The notes beneath the pieces are model-generated. The model was not told the DNA's origin, searched no databases, and saw only the letters and a program-made list of their open reading frames with translations. The position numbers and the translations under genes are program-made. Positions 53,417-60,526 of a stretch of DNA of 64,000 nucleotides are shown here, one piece after another. Numbering within the stretch: the first letter of the stretch is position 1; every line of letters begins with the position of its first letter. This DNA comes from Caryophanales bacterium UBA6356 (GTDB lineage: Bacteria; Bacillota_I; Bacilli_A; RFN20; CAG-826), in contig DJRQ01000035.1 in assembly GCA_002440125.1 (NCBI GenBank), positions 8,074-72,073 on the forward strand, given 5' to 3'.

Positions 53417-54423
53417 ACTTTTTCGGCAAAACCTGGGACGTCTTGGAAAGAAATGTCCCTTTCTGGGGCGTGAAAGATGCCGCAAAAAAGGCCAAACACT
53501 TGGTTTTGATTGCTTCGGAAGACCAATAGATTGGTATCGCTATGACGGTTCAATATCGGCCTAAAAGAGGCTTCAAGGCCGCTTCCTAGGATTTTCCAAG
53601 GCCCTAGGAAATCCTCTTTGCCATTTTCGAAAAGAGGTATTTCGAAATGCACTTTTTCAAGCTTATAGACCGCCTCATCATAATAAAACACATTCTCGCT
53701 GGCCGCGCTTGTATCGCCAAAGCCATAGCCAAGGTTCCAGCCAACTCGATGCCCTTGGCTTTCCCCATTTAGACTCGACCAATACCATGTGTTTTTATAA
53801 GTCCAAACCCCTCTCCCCCAATCCAAGGCGCCATAGGAAGAAGAGAAATCAAAGACTTTATCGCCCCATTTCGCCATTCCTATGGGCTTAAGGAGATTGA
53901 TTTTCTGGTTGTAATAGAAATGCCTTTTCTTTTTAAATGGCGTAGCGATGACAAGAGAGTTTCCTTGAAGCGTTTCCTCTAAAGATAGATCGATATCGAG
54001 GGCCTTTTCGGACTTCGCGAAATTCGATAGATGGCCCTTTATCCTTCTAGAGCCGTCTTCCTTCGCCTCAAAAGAAAGGAAGTCTTTGCCTTTCCGATAA
54101 ACGGACTCCCCAAAACGAGAGGAGGAAGGAAGATGAATTCTTCCAAGAGGGAAGGGCCTTGTAAGAAGCTTGTCGAAATGTCTTTTCTCTTTAAAATCAA
54201 GGAGAGTGACGCTTAAAAGATCCATATAGCCGTTATCGGCAATCGTCAAAGCGAGCCCGAAGTCCTGGTTGCCGAGGTAGTAATAATCCCATTCTTTGAT
54301 GCGGGATTTACCCACTTTGACATCCTTTCGGTTATAGTTCCTTAGAAGGGCGTGAGCATAGCCTTTCTCATAAAGTTCCCCTTTTTCATCCAAAAGAGGG
54401 CCGTTTGTCAATCGCTTTTCCAT
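53401..54423 (-). CDS. DUF2804 family protein
   Basis: A 340-residue protein of the DUF2804 family, whose function is unknown. Family landmarks: SRIKEWDYYYLGNQDFGLALTI near residue 45 (shown by W-DYYY-x5-F), ALDWGRGVWTYKNTWYW around 205, and VGWNLGYGFGDTSAASENV around 230. It has neither signal peptide nor membrane segment. The fold resembles lipocalin-like beta proteins. It lies in the glycosidase cluster, convergent with and overlapping GH2, with its own promoter and AAGGA before ATG 54423. A link to sugars is inference. Confidence 0.85.
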   Translation of the reverse strand: MEKRLTNGPLLDEKGELYEKGYAHALLRNYNRKDVKVGKSRIKEWDYYYLGNQDFGLALTIADNGYMDLLSVTLLDFKEKRHFDKLLTRPFPLGRIHLPSSSRFGESVYRKGKDFLSFEAKEDGSRRIKGHLSNFAKSEKALDIDLSLEETLQGNSLVIATPFKKKRHFYYNQKINLLKPIGMAKWGDKVFDFSSSYGALDWGRGVWTYKNTWYWSSLNGESQGHRVGWNLGYGFGDTSAASENVFYYDEAVYKLEKVHFEIPLFENGKEDFLGPWKILGSGLEASFRPILNRHSDTNLLVFRSNQNQVFGLFCGIFHAPERDISFQDVPGFAEKVYNRW

Positions 54424-54440
54424 ATTGCATCCTTTGCCTT

Positions 54441-54468
54441 ATTATCGCATAACCTCAAAAAGGGTCAA
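54441..54468 (-). promoter_or_regulatory. DUF2804 promoter
   Basis: -35 TTGACC (54463-54468), 16-bp spacer, extended -10 TGC GATAAT (54441-54446). Confidence 0.65.
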
Positions 54469-54469
54469 A

Positions 54470-54497
54470 TTGCCTCTTGGAAAAGAAATGCTAAAAT
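54470..54497 (+). promoter_or_regulatory. Promoter of the flavodoxin-fold oxidoreductase gene
   Basis: -35 TTGCCT (54470-54475), 16-bp spacer, extended -10 TGC TAAAAT (54492-54497). It stands back-to-back with the DUF2804 promoter. Confidence 0.65.
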
Positions 54498-54503
54498 GGA
54501 GGC

Positions 54504-55082
54504 ATGAAAACACTCATAATCGACAGTTCCTTGTCGGAGACCTCTTTGACGAGAAAGACTTTATCGCTTTGCTTGGATTATCTAAAAAGGGAAGGGCTTC
54601 ATGAGATGTCCTTCCTCCGTTTGGACGATCTCCATCACGAGATTAAGCCGCTTACCAAGGAAAGACTTCAAAAAAGAAAAGAACTTCTAGCGAAAAAAGA
54701 ATACGAGAACGAAATCTTTAAGTTTGCCAATATCCTTAAAGATGCCGACAAGATCCTTATCGCCTCTCCTTTCTACGATTTGAGCGTTCCCGCTTTGCTA
54801 AAGTGCTTTATCGAAATGACAATGGTCGATGGCTTGACTTTCAAAGACGATGGCGATCACGCAAAAGGACTATTGAAGGCGAAAGAACTCCTCTTCCTCT
54901 ATGTGAGTGGCTACGAGATTTGCGAAAGCAATCCCGATTTCGCTTCCCCTTACATCGAAGGAATCGCTAAAATGTGGGGTGTAAAGGAATACGATTCCTT
55001 CCATTTGGATTGGAATAAGGCGAATAGCCTAAAAGAAGTTCCCTTCGAATTAAAAGAGAAACTCAAGCATTTCATGGAGTGA
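54504..55082 (+). CDS. Flavodoxin-fold NAD(P)H oxidoreductase (AzoR-like)
   Basis: A 192-residue protein of the AcpD/AzoR flavodoxin-like superfamily, which transfers hydride from NAD(P)H through FMN to quinones or azo compounds. The FMN-phosphate region IDSSLSETSLTRK is at residues 6-18; the middle DKILIASPFYDLSVPALLKCFIE and the later LLFLYVSGY match the fold. ATG 54504 has GGAGG just upstream. It is followed after 4 nt by the membrane protein gene. Substrate unknown. Confidence 0.75.
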   Translation: MKTLIIDSSLSETSLTRKTLSLCLDYLKREGLHEMSFLRLDDLHHEIKPLTKERLQKRKELLAKKEYENEIFKFANILKDADKILIASPFYDLSVPALLKCFIEMTMVDGLTFKDDGDHAKGLLKAKELLFLYVSGYEICESNPDFASPYIEGIAKMWGVKEYDSFHLDWNKANSLKEVPFELKEKLKHFME

Positions 55083-55086
55083 AAAA

Positions 55087-55518
55087 ATGGAAATCAGACC
55101 GAATAACGAAAAAGACGTTTTCGACGAAAAAGGCGTCTATCAAAAGAAAAGAGACGATAAGGCAGATTTCAATATGCTAGGATGCATCGGAAGCGGCCTT
55201 TTCGGATTGCTTTTAATCGCCTATATCATTCTTTCCGTCTGTTTGCCTTCTTTCAGGGCGCCAAGCGGATTGAATGCCTGGGCTACTTTTTGGCCCATCT
55301 TGCTTTTGGCGGATGTGCCTGTTTCTATTGTGCGAGCGATAAAGAAAGGGCGTTTTTGCGAGTTCTCGATTTGGGGCGTTGCTCTCTTCGTCTATCTCTT
55401 CTTGGGGATGTATCGCTTTTATTGGCACCCTTATTGGGTGATTCTCTTATCGATTCCCGCCTATTATTTCGTCTTTAAGCCAATCGATAAGCTCCTTATC
55501 AAAATACGAAGAGATTGA
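55087..55518 (+). CDS. Unknown membrane protein, four helices
   Basis: A 143-residue protein with a charged N-terminus of about 30 residues and four hydrophobic segments (about 36-55, 62-82, 91-108 and 114-132), ending in a basic tail. I do not recognise the family. It is co-transcribed with the preceding oxidoreductase gene and ends before a shared terminator. Confidence 0.65.
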   Translation: MEIRPNNEKDVFDEKGVYQKKRDDKADFNMLGCIGSGLFGLLLIAYIILSVCLPSFRAPSGLNAWATFWPILLLADVPVSIVRAIKKGRFCEFSIWGVALFVYLFLGMYRFYWHPYWVILLSIPAYYFVFKPIDKLLIKIRRD

Positions 55519-55528
55519 AAACGAAGAA

Positions 55529-55566
55529 AAAGGCGGGGACCATCGATCCTCGCCTTTCTTTTTTTA
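55529..55566. terminator. Bidirectional terminator between the membrane protein gene and ftsZ
   Basis: A long stem (AAAGGCG with CGCCTTT plus inner pairs) with a T-run on both strands; it serves both convergent transcripts. Confidence 0.85.
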
Positions 55567-56685
55567 TTCGTTATCGGAAGTCCCTTTCAGGAAGTCTGGC
55601 AAGATGTTATTGACCAAATCATCTTCGTTTTGATCGTCTTTGTTAGCCTCTTCTTTCTTTTCGAGCGAAGGCTTTTCAAGAAGAGTCGGTTTGGGCACGC
55701 TCGAGAAGTCGACTTCCTCGGCGAAGTCCGTCGCGATAACAGAAAGCAAAAGGCAACCATCCAGATTCGGGTTTATGGAAACGCCAAACTTAATGTCGAT
55801 AGCGCCTCCGCTTTGGGAATTGATGATGGAAACGCAACGTTGGGCTTCGTATAGCGTCACGCCGCTGCCGCAAGTAACCGAGCAAATCGCGCGACGGGCC
55901 CCGGAAATGGAAGCTTCGAGCAAGGGCGAGTTAATGGCGCTTTCGGCGGCTTCTTCCGCTTTGTGTTCGCCTTTGCCGACGCCATAGCCGATCAAAGCCA
56001 CGCCGCTATTCTTAAGAGTGCTCTTCACATCGGCGAAATCGAGATTGACCATAGCGGGCACAAGGATCAAATCGGCCACCGTGCGAACGCTCTGAGCGAG
56101 AACGCGATCGGACTCTTGGAAGGCTTCGTTAATCGGGCAATCGCCATTGCACATCAAGAGTTTGTCGTTCGAAACGATGATGATGCTATCGACGGCATCG
56201 CGAAGGGCGTTGAGGCCTTGGACGCTATTCTCGATTCTCTTTTGTCCTTCGAAATTGAAAGGACGCGTGACAATGGCCAAGGTAAGGCAACCGCTTTCCT
56301 TGGCGATCTTGGCAATAACAGGCGCAGCTCCAGTGCCCGTTCCCTTGCCCATGCCAGCGGCGATAAAGACCATATCCGCGCCCTTGACGATCTCTTTGAT
56401 TTTGTCTTCGCTGGCTTCGGCGGCTTGCTTCCCGACAGCAGGATCGCCACCGGCGCCTAGGCCTTTGGTGATGCTTTCGCCTAAAACGATGCGATTCGGA
56501 GCCTTGCTCGAAGCAAGGGCTTGCTTATCGGTATTGCACACATAGAAATCGACGTTTTGGATATTGTCGTCGATCATGCGGTTAACGGCATTGTTTCCAG
56601 CTCCCCCCACACCGATAACAACGATTCGAGCGACCGGCTCGAAATTGTCGAGGTCTTCAACGTCGTTTTTTTCTTCATCCATCAT
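55564..56685 (-). CDS. ftsZ: Cell division protein FtsZ (Lys in the T4 GTP loop)
   Basis: A 373-residue tubulin-like GTPase that forms the division ring. GVGGAGNNAVNRM (25-37), NTDKQAL and the T7 loop NLDFADVKSTL are typical. The signature loop, normally GGGTGTG, reads GKGTGTG with Lys 114 replacing the second Gly; the codon is clearly AAG. A short acidic C-terminal linker ends in a hydrophobic peptide (VNNILPDFLKG) that probably binds FtsA or another anchor. The start overlaps the ftsA stop (ATGA). Confidence 0.95.
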   Translation of the reverse strand: MMDEEKNDVEDLDNFEPVARIVVIGVGGAGNNAVNRMIDDNIQNVDFYVCNTDKQALASSKAPNRIVLGESITKGLGAGGDPAVGKQAAEASEDKIKEIVKGADMVFIAAGMGKGTGTGAAPVIAKIAKESGCLTLAIVTRPFNFEGQKRIENSVQGLNALRDAVDSIIIVSNDKLLMCNGDCPINEAFQESDRVLAQSVRTVADLILVPAMVNLDFADVKSTLKNSGVALIGYGVGKGEHKAEEAAESAINSPLLEASISGARRAICSVTCGSGVTLYEAQRCVSIINSQSGGAIDIKFGVSINPNLDGCLLLSVIATDFAEEVDFSSVPKPTLLEKPSLEKKEEANKDDQNEDDLVNNILPDFLKGTSDNE

Positions 56686-57893
56686 TCTTCGTCTCCTTTT
56701 TCCCTAGTGAGGGCGCTTACCCCATGATAATGATCTTCCAATGTGCCGTGATATTCGCCGCTTGTCGCGATGGCGCCGAGAATATTCGACATTGCTGGAT
56801 CCCTTCCGCCAATGACATCTGGCACGAAGTGGATAAATTTGGAATTCGGCAAGCCCATTTTCAAGAGTTCTTCGATGCCATAAAGGGAACTCGCTCCGCC
56901 TGTGTAGATAATGGGGAGAGAGGAAACGGCATTCGGCCCCGCCTTTTTCCCAAGCGATTCGATCGCATTGACCAGCATGCCATCGAAATTCCTGAAATAT
57001 CCAGCAATGGAAAGGTTTATCTTCTCTTGGCTTACTTGTTCTTTTGGGAAGCTTTTCTCTTTGACCATAAGAGGAGTCGAAAAGCTTCTTTTGCGAAGAT
57101 TATAGCCATATTTCTTTTTGAGGGCTTCGGCATCGAGAAGCGTAAGACCAAGGGAGGTCGCCAACGTCTCGCTCAGTTTTTTCCCACCAAGCGCGAACAA
57201 AACGCTTCCATAAAGGCAACCCTTCCCCACAAGGCTAAGCGTCGAAAGGCTTTCCCCCATATCGAGAAGCAAATAGCTCTCGGGATAAGAGGCATTGGTC
57301 TTGATGAGTTCCGAAACGCAAAAAGGCGAAACGATGGAGCGACGGACTCGGAAATCGGCCGCTTGAGTCGTCCTTTGATAGCTTGTTATAACGCGACCGG
57401 GAAGGGTATGGATCTGCGCTTCGATGCTAATGGAAGCGCTATGCTTTTGAAGAGGAGGGTTCGTAAAGCACTCTCCCGAAGAAGTCATAAAAAAATCAGG
57501 GATGATATCCACCACCAAATTGCCGCTCGGAATCGCCTCTTTTTTGACAAGGCTCATGACGTTATTGATATCGAGTTCGTTGATGATGGATTCGGTGCTG
57601 ACGACGTTAGTGGTCTTATTCGTGCGATAGACCTCAAAGCCAAGAGCGGGCAACAAAAGCGAAATCTCATCCGTGTCCACTTTAAGACGGAGCGCTTCAT
57701 CGTCAAAAGAAGTAAGGGTCTTCAAAACCTTCGAAACCGCTTCCTCATTCTTGATGTCGCCTTGGTAGAGGGAACCGCTCGGAAGCTCTTTCTCGGAATA
57801 ATAAAGAAGGTTGGTCTTATTGTTCGAGGAGTAGCCGACGGCGAATTTCACTTTATCGGAGCAAATTTCTAAAGCTGCAACATTCTTAACCAT
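56682..57893 (-). CDS. ftsA: Divergent FtsA-like cell division protein
   Basis: A 403-residue actin-fold protein upstream of ftsZ. Overall length, order and the SLPIIYTGGASSLYGIEELL segment fit FtsA. The phosphate-1 loop, usually DIGTSK, reads LEICSDK (8-14), and the second is DMGESLSTLS (211-220), so ATP binding is doubtful. The C-terminus ends in ALTREKGDEE without the amphipathic helix that anchors ordinary FtsA to the membrane. ATG 57893 has only a weak ribosome site. Confidence 0.85.
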   Translation of the reverse strand: MVKNVAALEICSDKVKFAVGYSSNNKTNLLYYSEKELPSGSLYQGDIKNEEAVSKVLKTLTSFDDEALRLKVDTDEISLLLPALGFEVYRTNKTTNVVSTESIINELDINNVMSLVKKEAIPSGNLVVDIIPDFFMTSSGECFTNPPLQKHSASISIEAQIHTLPGRVITSYQRTTQAADFRVRRSIVSPFCVSELIKTNASYPESYLLLDMGESLSTLSLVGKGCLYGSVLFALGGKKLSETLATSLGLTLLDAEALKKKYGYNLRKRSFSTPLMVKEKSFPKEQVSQEKINLSIAGYFRNFDGMLVNAIESLGKKAGPNAVSSLPIIYTGGASSLYGIEELLKMGLPNSKFIHFVPDVIGGRDPAMSNILGAIATSGEYHGTLEDHYHGVSALTREKGDEE

Positions 57894-57911
57894 AATTTTC
57901 TTACCGTGATA

Positions 57912-57940
57912 ATCATAGATTATGCTTTCTTTTCTCTCAA
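57912..57940 (-). promoter_or_regulatory. ftsA-ftsZ promoter
   Basis: -35 TTGAGA (57935-57940), 17-bp spacer, -10 TATGAT (57912-57917). Confidence 0.65.
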
Positions 57941-57956
57941 GATAAATTGTTATAAA

Positions 57957-57993
57957 AATAGTAGTTTTATAAAGCTACTTATTTTCTACTATT
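57957..57993. repeat. Nested inverted repeats upstream of ftsA
   Basis: AATAGTAG and CTACTATT flank an inner CTACTT; alternative stems can form. Possibly an operator. Confidence 0.35.
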
Positions 57994-58252
57994 TATTTAC
58001 CATTATATCGTATTTATCGGTAGTTTTGAGCAAATAAAAGAGTCAAAAAAGAGACCAGGAGTTTCTTTCTTCTTCTTTTTGGAAAGAGGCAATCGGCATG
58101 GGTAAGCCTTTTGTCTCACGCGTTTTTAGACGCTCTCGCTTCTTTAAGCCCTTTGATCCTCCCCTCTTCCCTCTTAGTGGGAAAGCTAGCCTCAATTTGA
58201 CAATCCCCCATCGATCTTCTCGGCTCTAAAAAACGAATAAGCTCATTTAGCA

Positions 58253-58286
58253 AACGAAAAAGAAAAGGCTCCCCGGCAGGAGCCTT
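58253..58286 (-). terminator. Terminator of the mraZ-rsmH transcript
   Basis: An 8-bp stem (AAGGCTCC with GGAGCCTT) followed on the minus strand by TTTCTTTTTC. Confidence 0.85.
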
Positions 58287-58313
58287 CAGGAAAAAGAGGG
58301 GCTTGAACCGTTT

Positions 58314-58565
58314 CTATTGTGCGATGCCCTCAGGGAAATAGATTTTTCCTTTTTCTTCCGCTTCCGAAGAATCTTCTTCTTTTTGGGAATCCTCGCTTTG
58401 AGAGGCATTCGCAGCCTCGGCTTGCGTTTCTGCGATGCGATAGGTGATTCCCACTGGAATAGCCGCCAAAGAAAGGCCTAGGATTCCGAATAGGAAGATC
58501 CCGAAAAAGCCTTTCGCTTTGTAATAGCCTCTTTTGTGTCCGGTTTTCTCTAGTTTGTTCTTCAT
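58314..58565 (-). CDS. Small single-pass membrane protein at the ftsL position
   Basis: An 83-residue protein with a basic N-terminus, one membrane segment (about residues 20-42) and an acidic Ser/Glu-rich tail. It lies directly after rsmH, where ftsL normally lies, but the tail lacks the coiled-coil heptads of FtsL/DivIC, so FtsL identity is not supported by sequence. The frame is open to 58640, but that overlaps rsmH; ATG 58565 has AGGAG 12 nt upstream. Confidence 0.65.
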   Translation of the reverse strand: MKNKLEKTGHKRGYYKAKGFFGIFLFGILGLSLAAIPVGITYRIAETQAEAANASQSEDSQKEEDSSEAEEKGKIYFPEGIAQ

Positions 58566-58587
58566 TGTGGCTTTTTCTCCTTTCTCG

Positions 58588-59520
58588 TTACTTTTTTTCG
58601 ATAGCGCGTAACTTGGCGCTATGGGAACGATTGTTCTCAAGAAGCTCTTTTTGACTGGGCAAGATCGGTTTTCTTGTTAAGTCAAGGAAGGGAGCCTCTC
58701 GAATCTCGCTTGGGAGAAGGTCGGGACCCGTTCGGTCCCCTTCCACTCTCGTTTCCTTCCGGAAGGCGTCTTTGACCAGTCGATCTTCTAAGCTATGGAA
58801 GGTGATGATGACGATCCGAGCGCCGCTTTTGAGCGTTTCTGGAAAGCTTTCAAGCATCTTTTCGAGGCTTTTTAGCTCGCCATTGGTCTCGATGCGAAGC
58901 GCTTGGAAGATTTGCTTGGCCGGATGCCCTTTCTTCAATAGGCTTTTCATCGGCTTTGCCCTTTTGATGATCTCCACGAGCTCGAATGTCGTTTCGATCG
59001 GCTTCTTCTCTCTTTCTTTGACGATGAGAGAAGCGACTTTGGCGCTATCGGGATCCTCTCCATAAAGGCGAAAGATTCTCGCGAGATCTTCGAAGGAATA
59101 AGTGTTCACGATGCTTTTTGCGCTTTTTTGACTTCGTAAGTCCATCCGCATATCGAGAGGAGCATCGACTTTGTAGCTAAACCCTCTTTCGCCTTCGTCG
59201 AATTGAGGGGAGCTCACGCCTAAGTCGGCGACAATTCCATCAAGCTTTGGCACTCCTCTTTCTAACAAATCATCTTTGAAAGAGGCGAAATTGTCATGGA
59301 TGATGGTGAAGTTCGTCCCGATGGCTTTAAGGCGTTCGATGGAGTCATCAATAGCTTCTTGATCGCGATCAAAGGCGTAAAGATGACCTTCTGGGATCCT
59401 TTTAAGGATTTCCGATGATGTGCCTCCCCTACCAAGCGTCAAATCGGCGTAGATGCCGTCTTTTTTGATGTTTAGGTAAGAGAGCGTCTCTTGAAGAAGC
59501 ACGCTATAATGCGTTCCCAT
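58588..59520 (-). CDS. rsmH: 16S rRNA (cytosine-1402-N4) methyltransferase RsmH
   Basis: A SAM methyltransferase of about 310 residues that modifies the 16S decoding centre. The N-terminal HYSVLLQETL, SAM motif DLTLGRGGTS (usually GRGGHS) and IVADLGVSSPQFDEGERGFS are typical, as is the C-terminal SLEDRLVK. ATG 59520 has GGAG 6 nt upstream and overlaps mraZ by 17 nt; a TTG at 59532 is also in frame. Confidence 0.94.
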   Translation of the reverse strand: MGTHYSVLLQETLSYLNIKKDGIYADLTLGRGGTSSEILKRIPEGHLYAFDRDQEAIDDSIERLKAIGTNFTIIHDNFASFKDDLLERGVPKLDGIVADLGVSSPQFDEGERGFSYKVDAPLDMRMDLRSQKSAKSIVNTYSFEDLARIFRLYGEDPDSAKVASLIVKEREKKPIETTFELVEIIKRAKPMKSLLKKGHPAKQIFQALRIETNGELKSLEKMLESFPETLKSGARIVIITFHSLEDRLVKDAFRKETRVEGDRTGPDLLPSEIREAPFLDLTRKPILPSQKELLENNRSHSAKLRAIEKK

Positions 59521-59959
59521 CTTTGTCTCCAAGATGAGCTAGCGAGTCGGCGATTTCTTCGTAACGTCCTTCTTCTTGCCTCACATAATCCACATAAGCC
59601 TTCTTATCGAAGATCTCCATATGGTCGATGGCACCAAGAATCACGACTTCTTCGCCCAGCTTGTAGCGGGTTTTGATTTCTTGCGGAATGGTAATGCGGT
59701 TATGGGAATCCACATCCAAAGGAAGGACGCTTCCAGCGGCAAGACGCACATAGCTTCTTGCTTTGCTATCGAGATAAGAAAGCTTTTGAAGCCCTTCGAT
59801 ATAGGCGTTAAACGCTTCTTCTGGATAAAGCGAAAGAGATCCTTCGAAACCACGAAGGAGATAGAGGCGAAGCGGCATCTCTCCCATCATCTTGGAAGGG
59901 AGGAGAAGTCTATTCTTCGCGTCAAGGTTTCGTTCGTAGGTTCCAAAGAATTTTCCCAC
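59504..59959 (-). CDS. mraZ: Transcriptional regulator MraZ
   Basis: A 151-residue protein with two SpoVT/AbrB-like halves (GTYERNLDAKNRLLLPSK near the start and DVDSHNRITIPQEIK in the middle). It forms a ring that represses its own operon in other bacteria. The start is GTG 59959 with AGGTGG 6 nt upstream. It heads the mraZ-rsmH-small-membrane-protein transcript. The usual MraZ operator (TGGGN repeats) is not obvious beyond one copy near the start. Confidence 0.94.
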   Translation of the reverse strand: MGKFFGTYERNLDAKNRLLLPSKMMGEMPLRLYLLRGFEGSLSLYPEEAFNAYIEGLQKLSYLDSKARSYVRLAAGSVLPLDVDSHNRITIPQEIKTRYKLGEEVVILGAIDHMEIFDKKAYVDYVRQEEGRYEEIADSLAHLGDKDGNAL

Positions 59960-59980
59960 TTTTTACCACCTCGCACGAAT

Positions 59981-60009
59981 AATCTAGCATTATGATTTCT
60001 TAGAGGCAA
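59981..60009 (-). promoter_or_regulatory. mraZ promoter
   Basis: -35 TTGCCT (60004-60009), 17-bp spacer, extended -10 TGC TAGATT (59981-59986). Confidence 0.6.
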
Positions 60010-60083
60010 GAAATAAAATGAATTTTTCGCTCTTTTATTTTTAATATTTTGACGATGAAAACGTATTTTTTCTAAAATTGATA

Positions 60084-60119
60084 AGCAAAAAGAAAAACTC
60101 CCGCCTTGAAGGTGGGAGA
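60084..60119 (-). terminator. Terminator of the pheS-pheT-yceD operon
   Basis: An 8-bp stem (CTCCCACC with GGCGGGAG, one G-T pair; 60099-60119) followed on the minus strand by TTTTTCTTTTT. Confidence 0.85.
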
Positions 60120-60142
60120 AATTTCTTAAAACTCGCTTATCG

Positions 60143-60526
60143 TTATTTCAAAAGCTCGCGAGTGACGCGGATAGGAAGATGGGACTCGATAAGCAAAAGG
60201 GCAAGTTCTTCAAGATCGAAGCTATTGCCTTCGAAAATATAGCCTTCTCCTTCTCCATCTTCTTTATCCATGATGGCAAGGGCCTTCTCAAAGAAAGAAA
60301 CCGGAAGCTCGAAAATAGAAGCGTCGCTTGTGTCTTCCACTTCAAGCCTTCCTTTTAAGGAAATATCGACATATATTCCCGTTTTCTCGCGATAGATTTT
60401 TGCTTCAACGTGCATCTGTAAGACCTTTCTTAAAGGATAATGGAAAGAATAGTTTGGAAAGGCCGTATCGAAAGAATAGGAATATTCACGCCCCATCGCA
60501 AGAGCGCTTTTAACAACTTTGACCAT
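60143..60526 (-). CDS. YceD-like (DUF177) protein
   Basis: A 127-residue protein resembling the YceD/DUF177 family, which is usually encoded before ribosomal protein L32 and is needed for 23S rRNA accumulation in some bacteria. The central strand (VDISLKGRLEVEDTSDASIFELPVSF, key GRLEVED) and the late FDLEELALLLIESHLPI fit. The usual cysteines are missing. The start overlaps the pheT stop (TAATG). No rpmF follows; a terminator does. Confidence 0.7.
   Translation of the reverse strand: MVKVVKSALAMGREYSYSFDTAFPNYSFHYPLRKVLQMHVEAKIYREKTGIYVDISLKGRLEVEDTSDASIFELPVSFFEKALAIMDKEDGEGEGYIFEGNSFDLEELALLLIESHLPIRVTRELLK

Larger units (their letters stand above)
57894..58313. other. 420-bp gap inside the division cluster
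   Basis: Contains the ftsA promoter, nested inverted repeats upstream of it (57957-57993), and the terminator of the preceding transcript. No gene is seen. Confidence 0.6.

Noticed and set aside
56724..57872. 382-codon plus-strand frame opposite ftsA
   Set aside because: Exact antisense shadow of a gene with clear overlap, promoter and family motifs; no recognisable protein features.
60027..60142. Missing ribosomal protein L32 gene between the YceD-like gene and mraZ
   Set aside because: I looked for a short basic frame with L32 features and found none; the gap holds only a terminator and AT-rich sequence.
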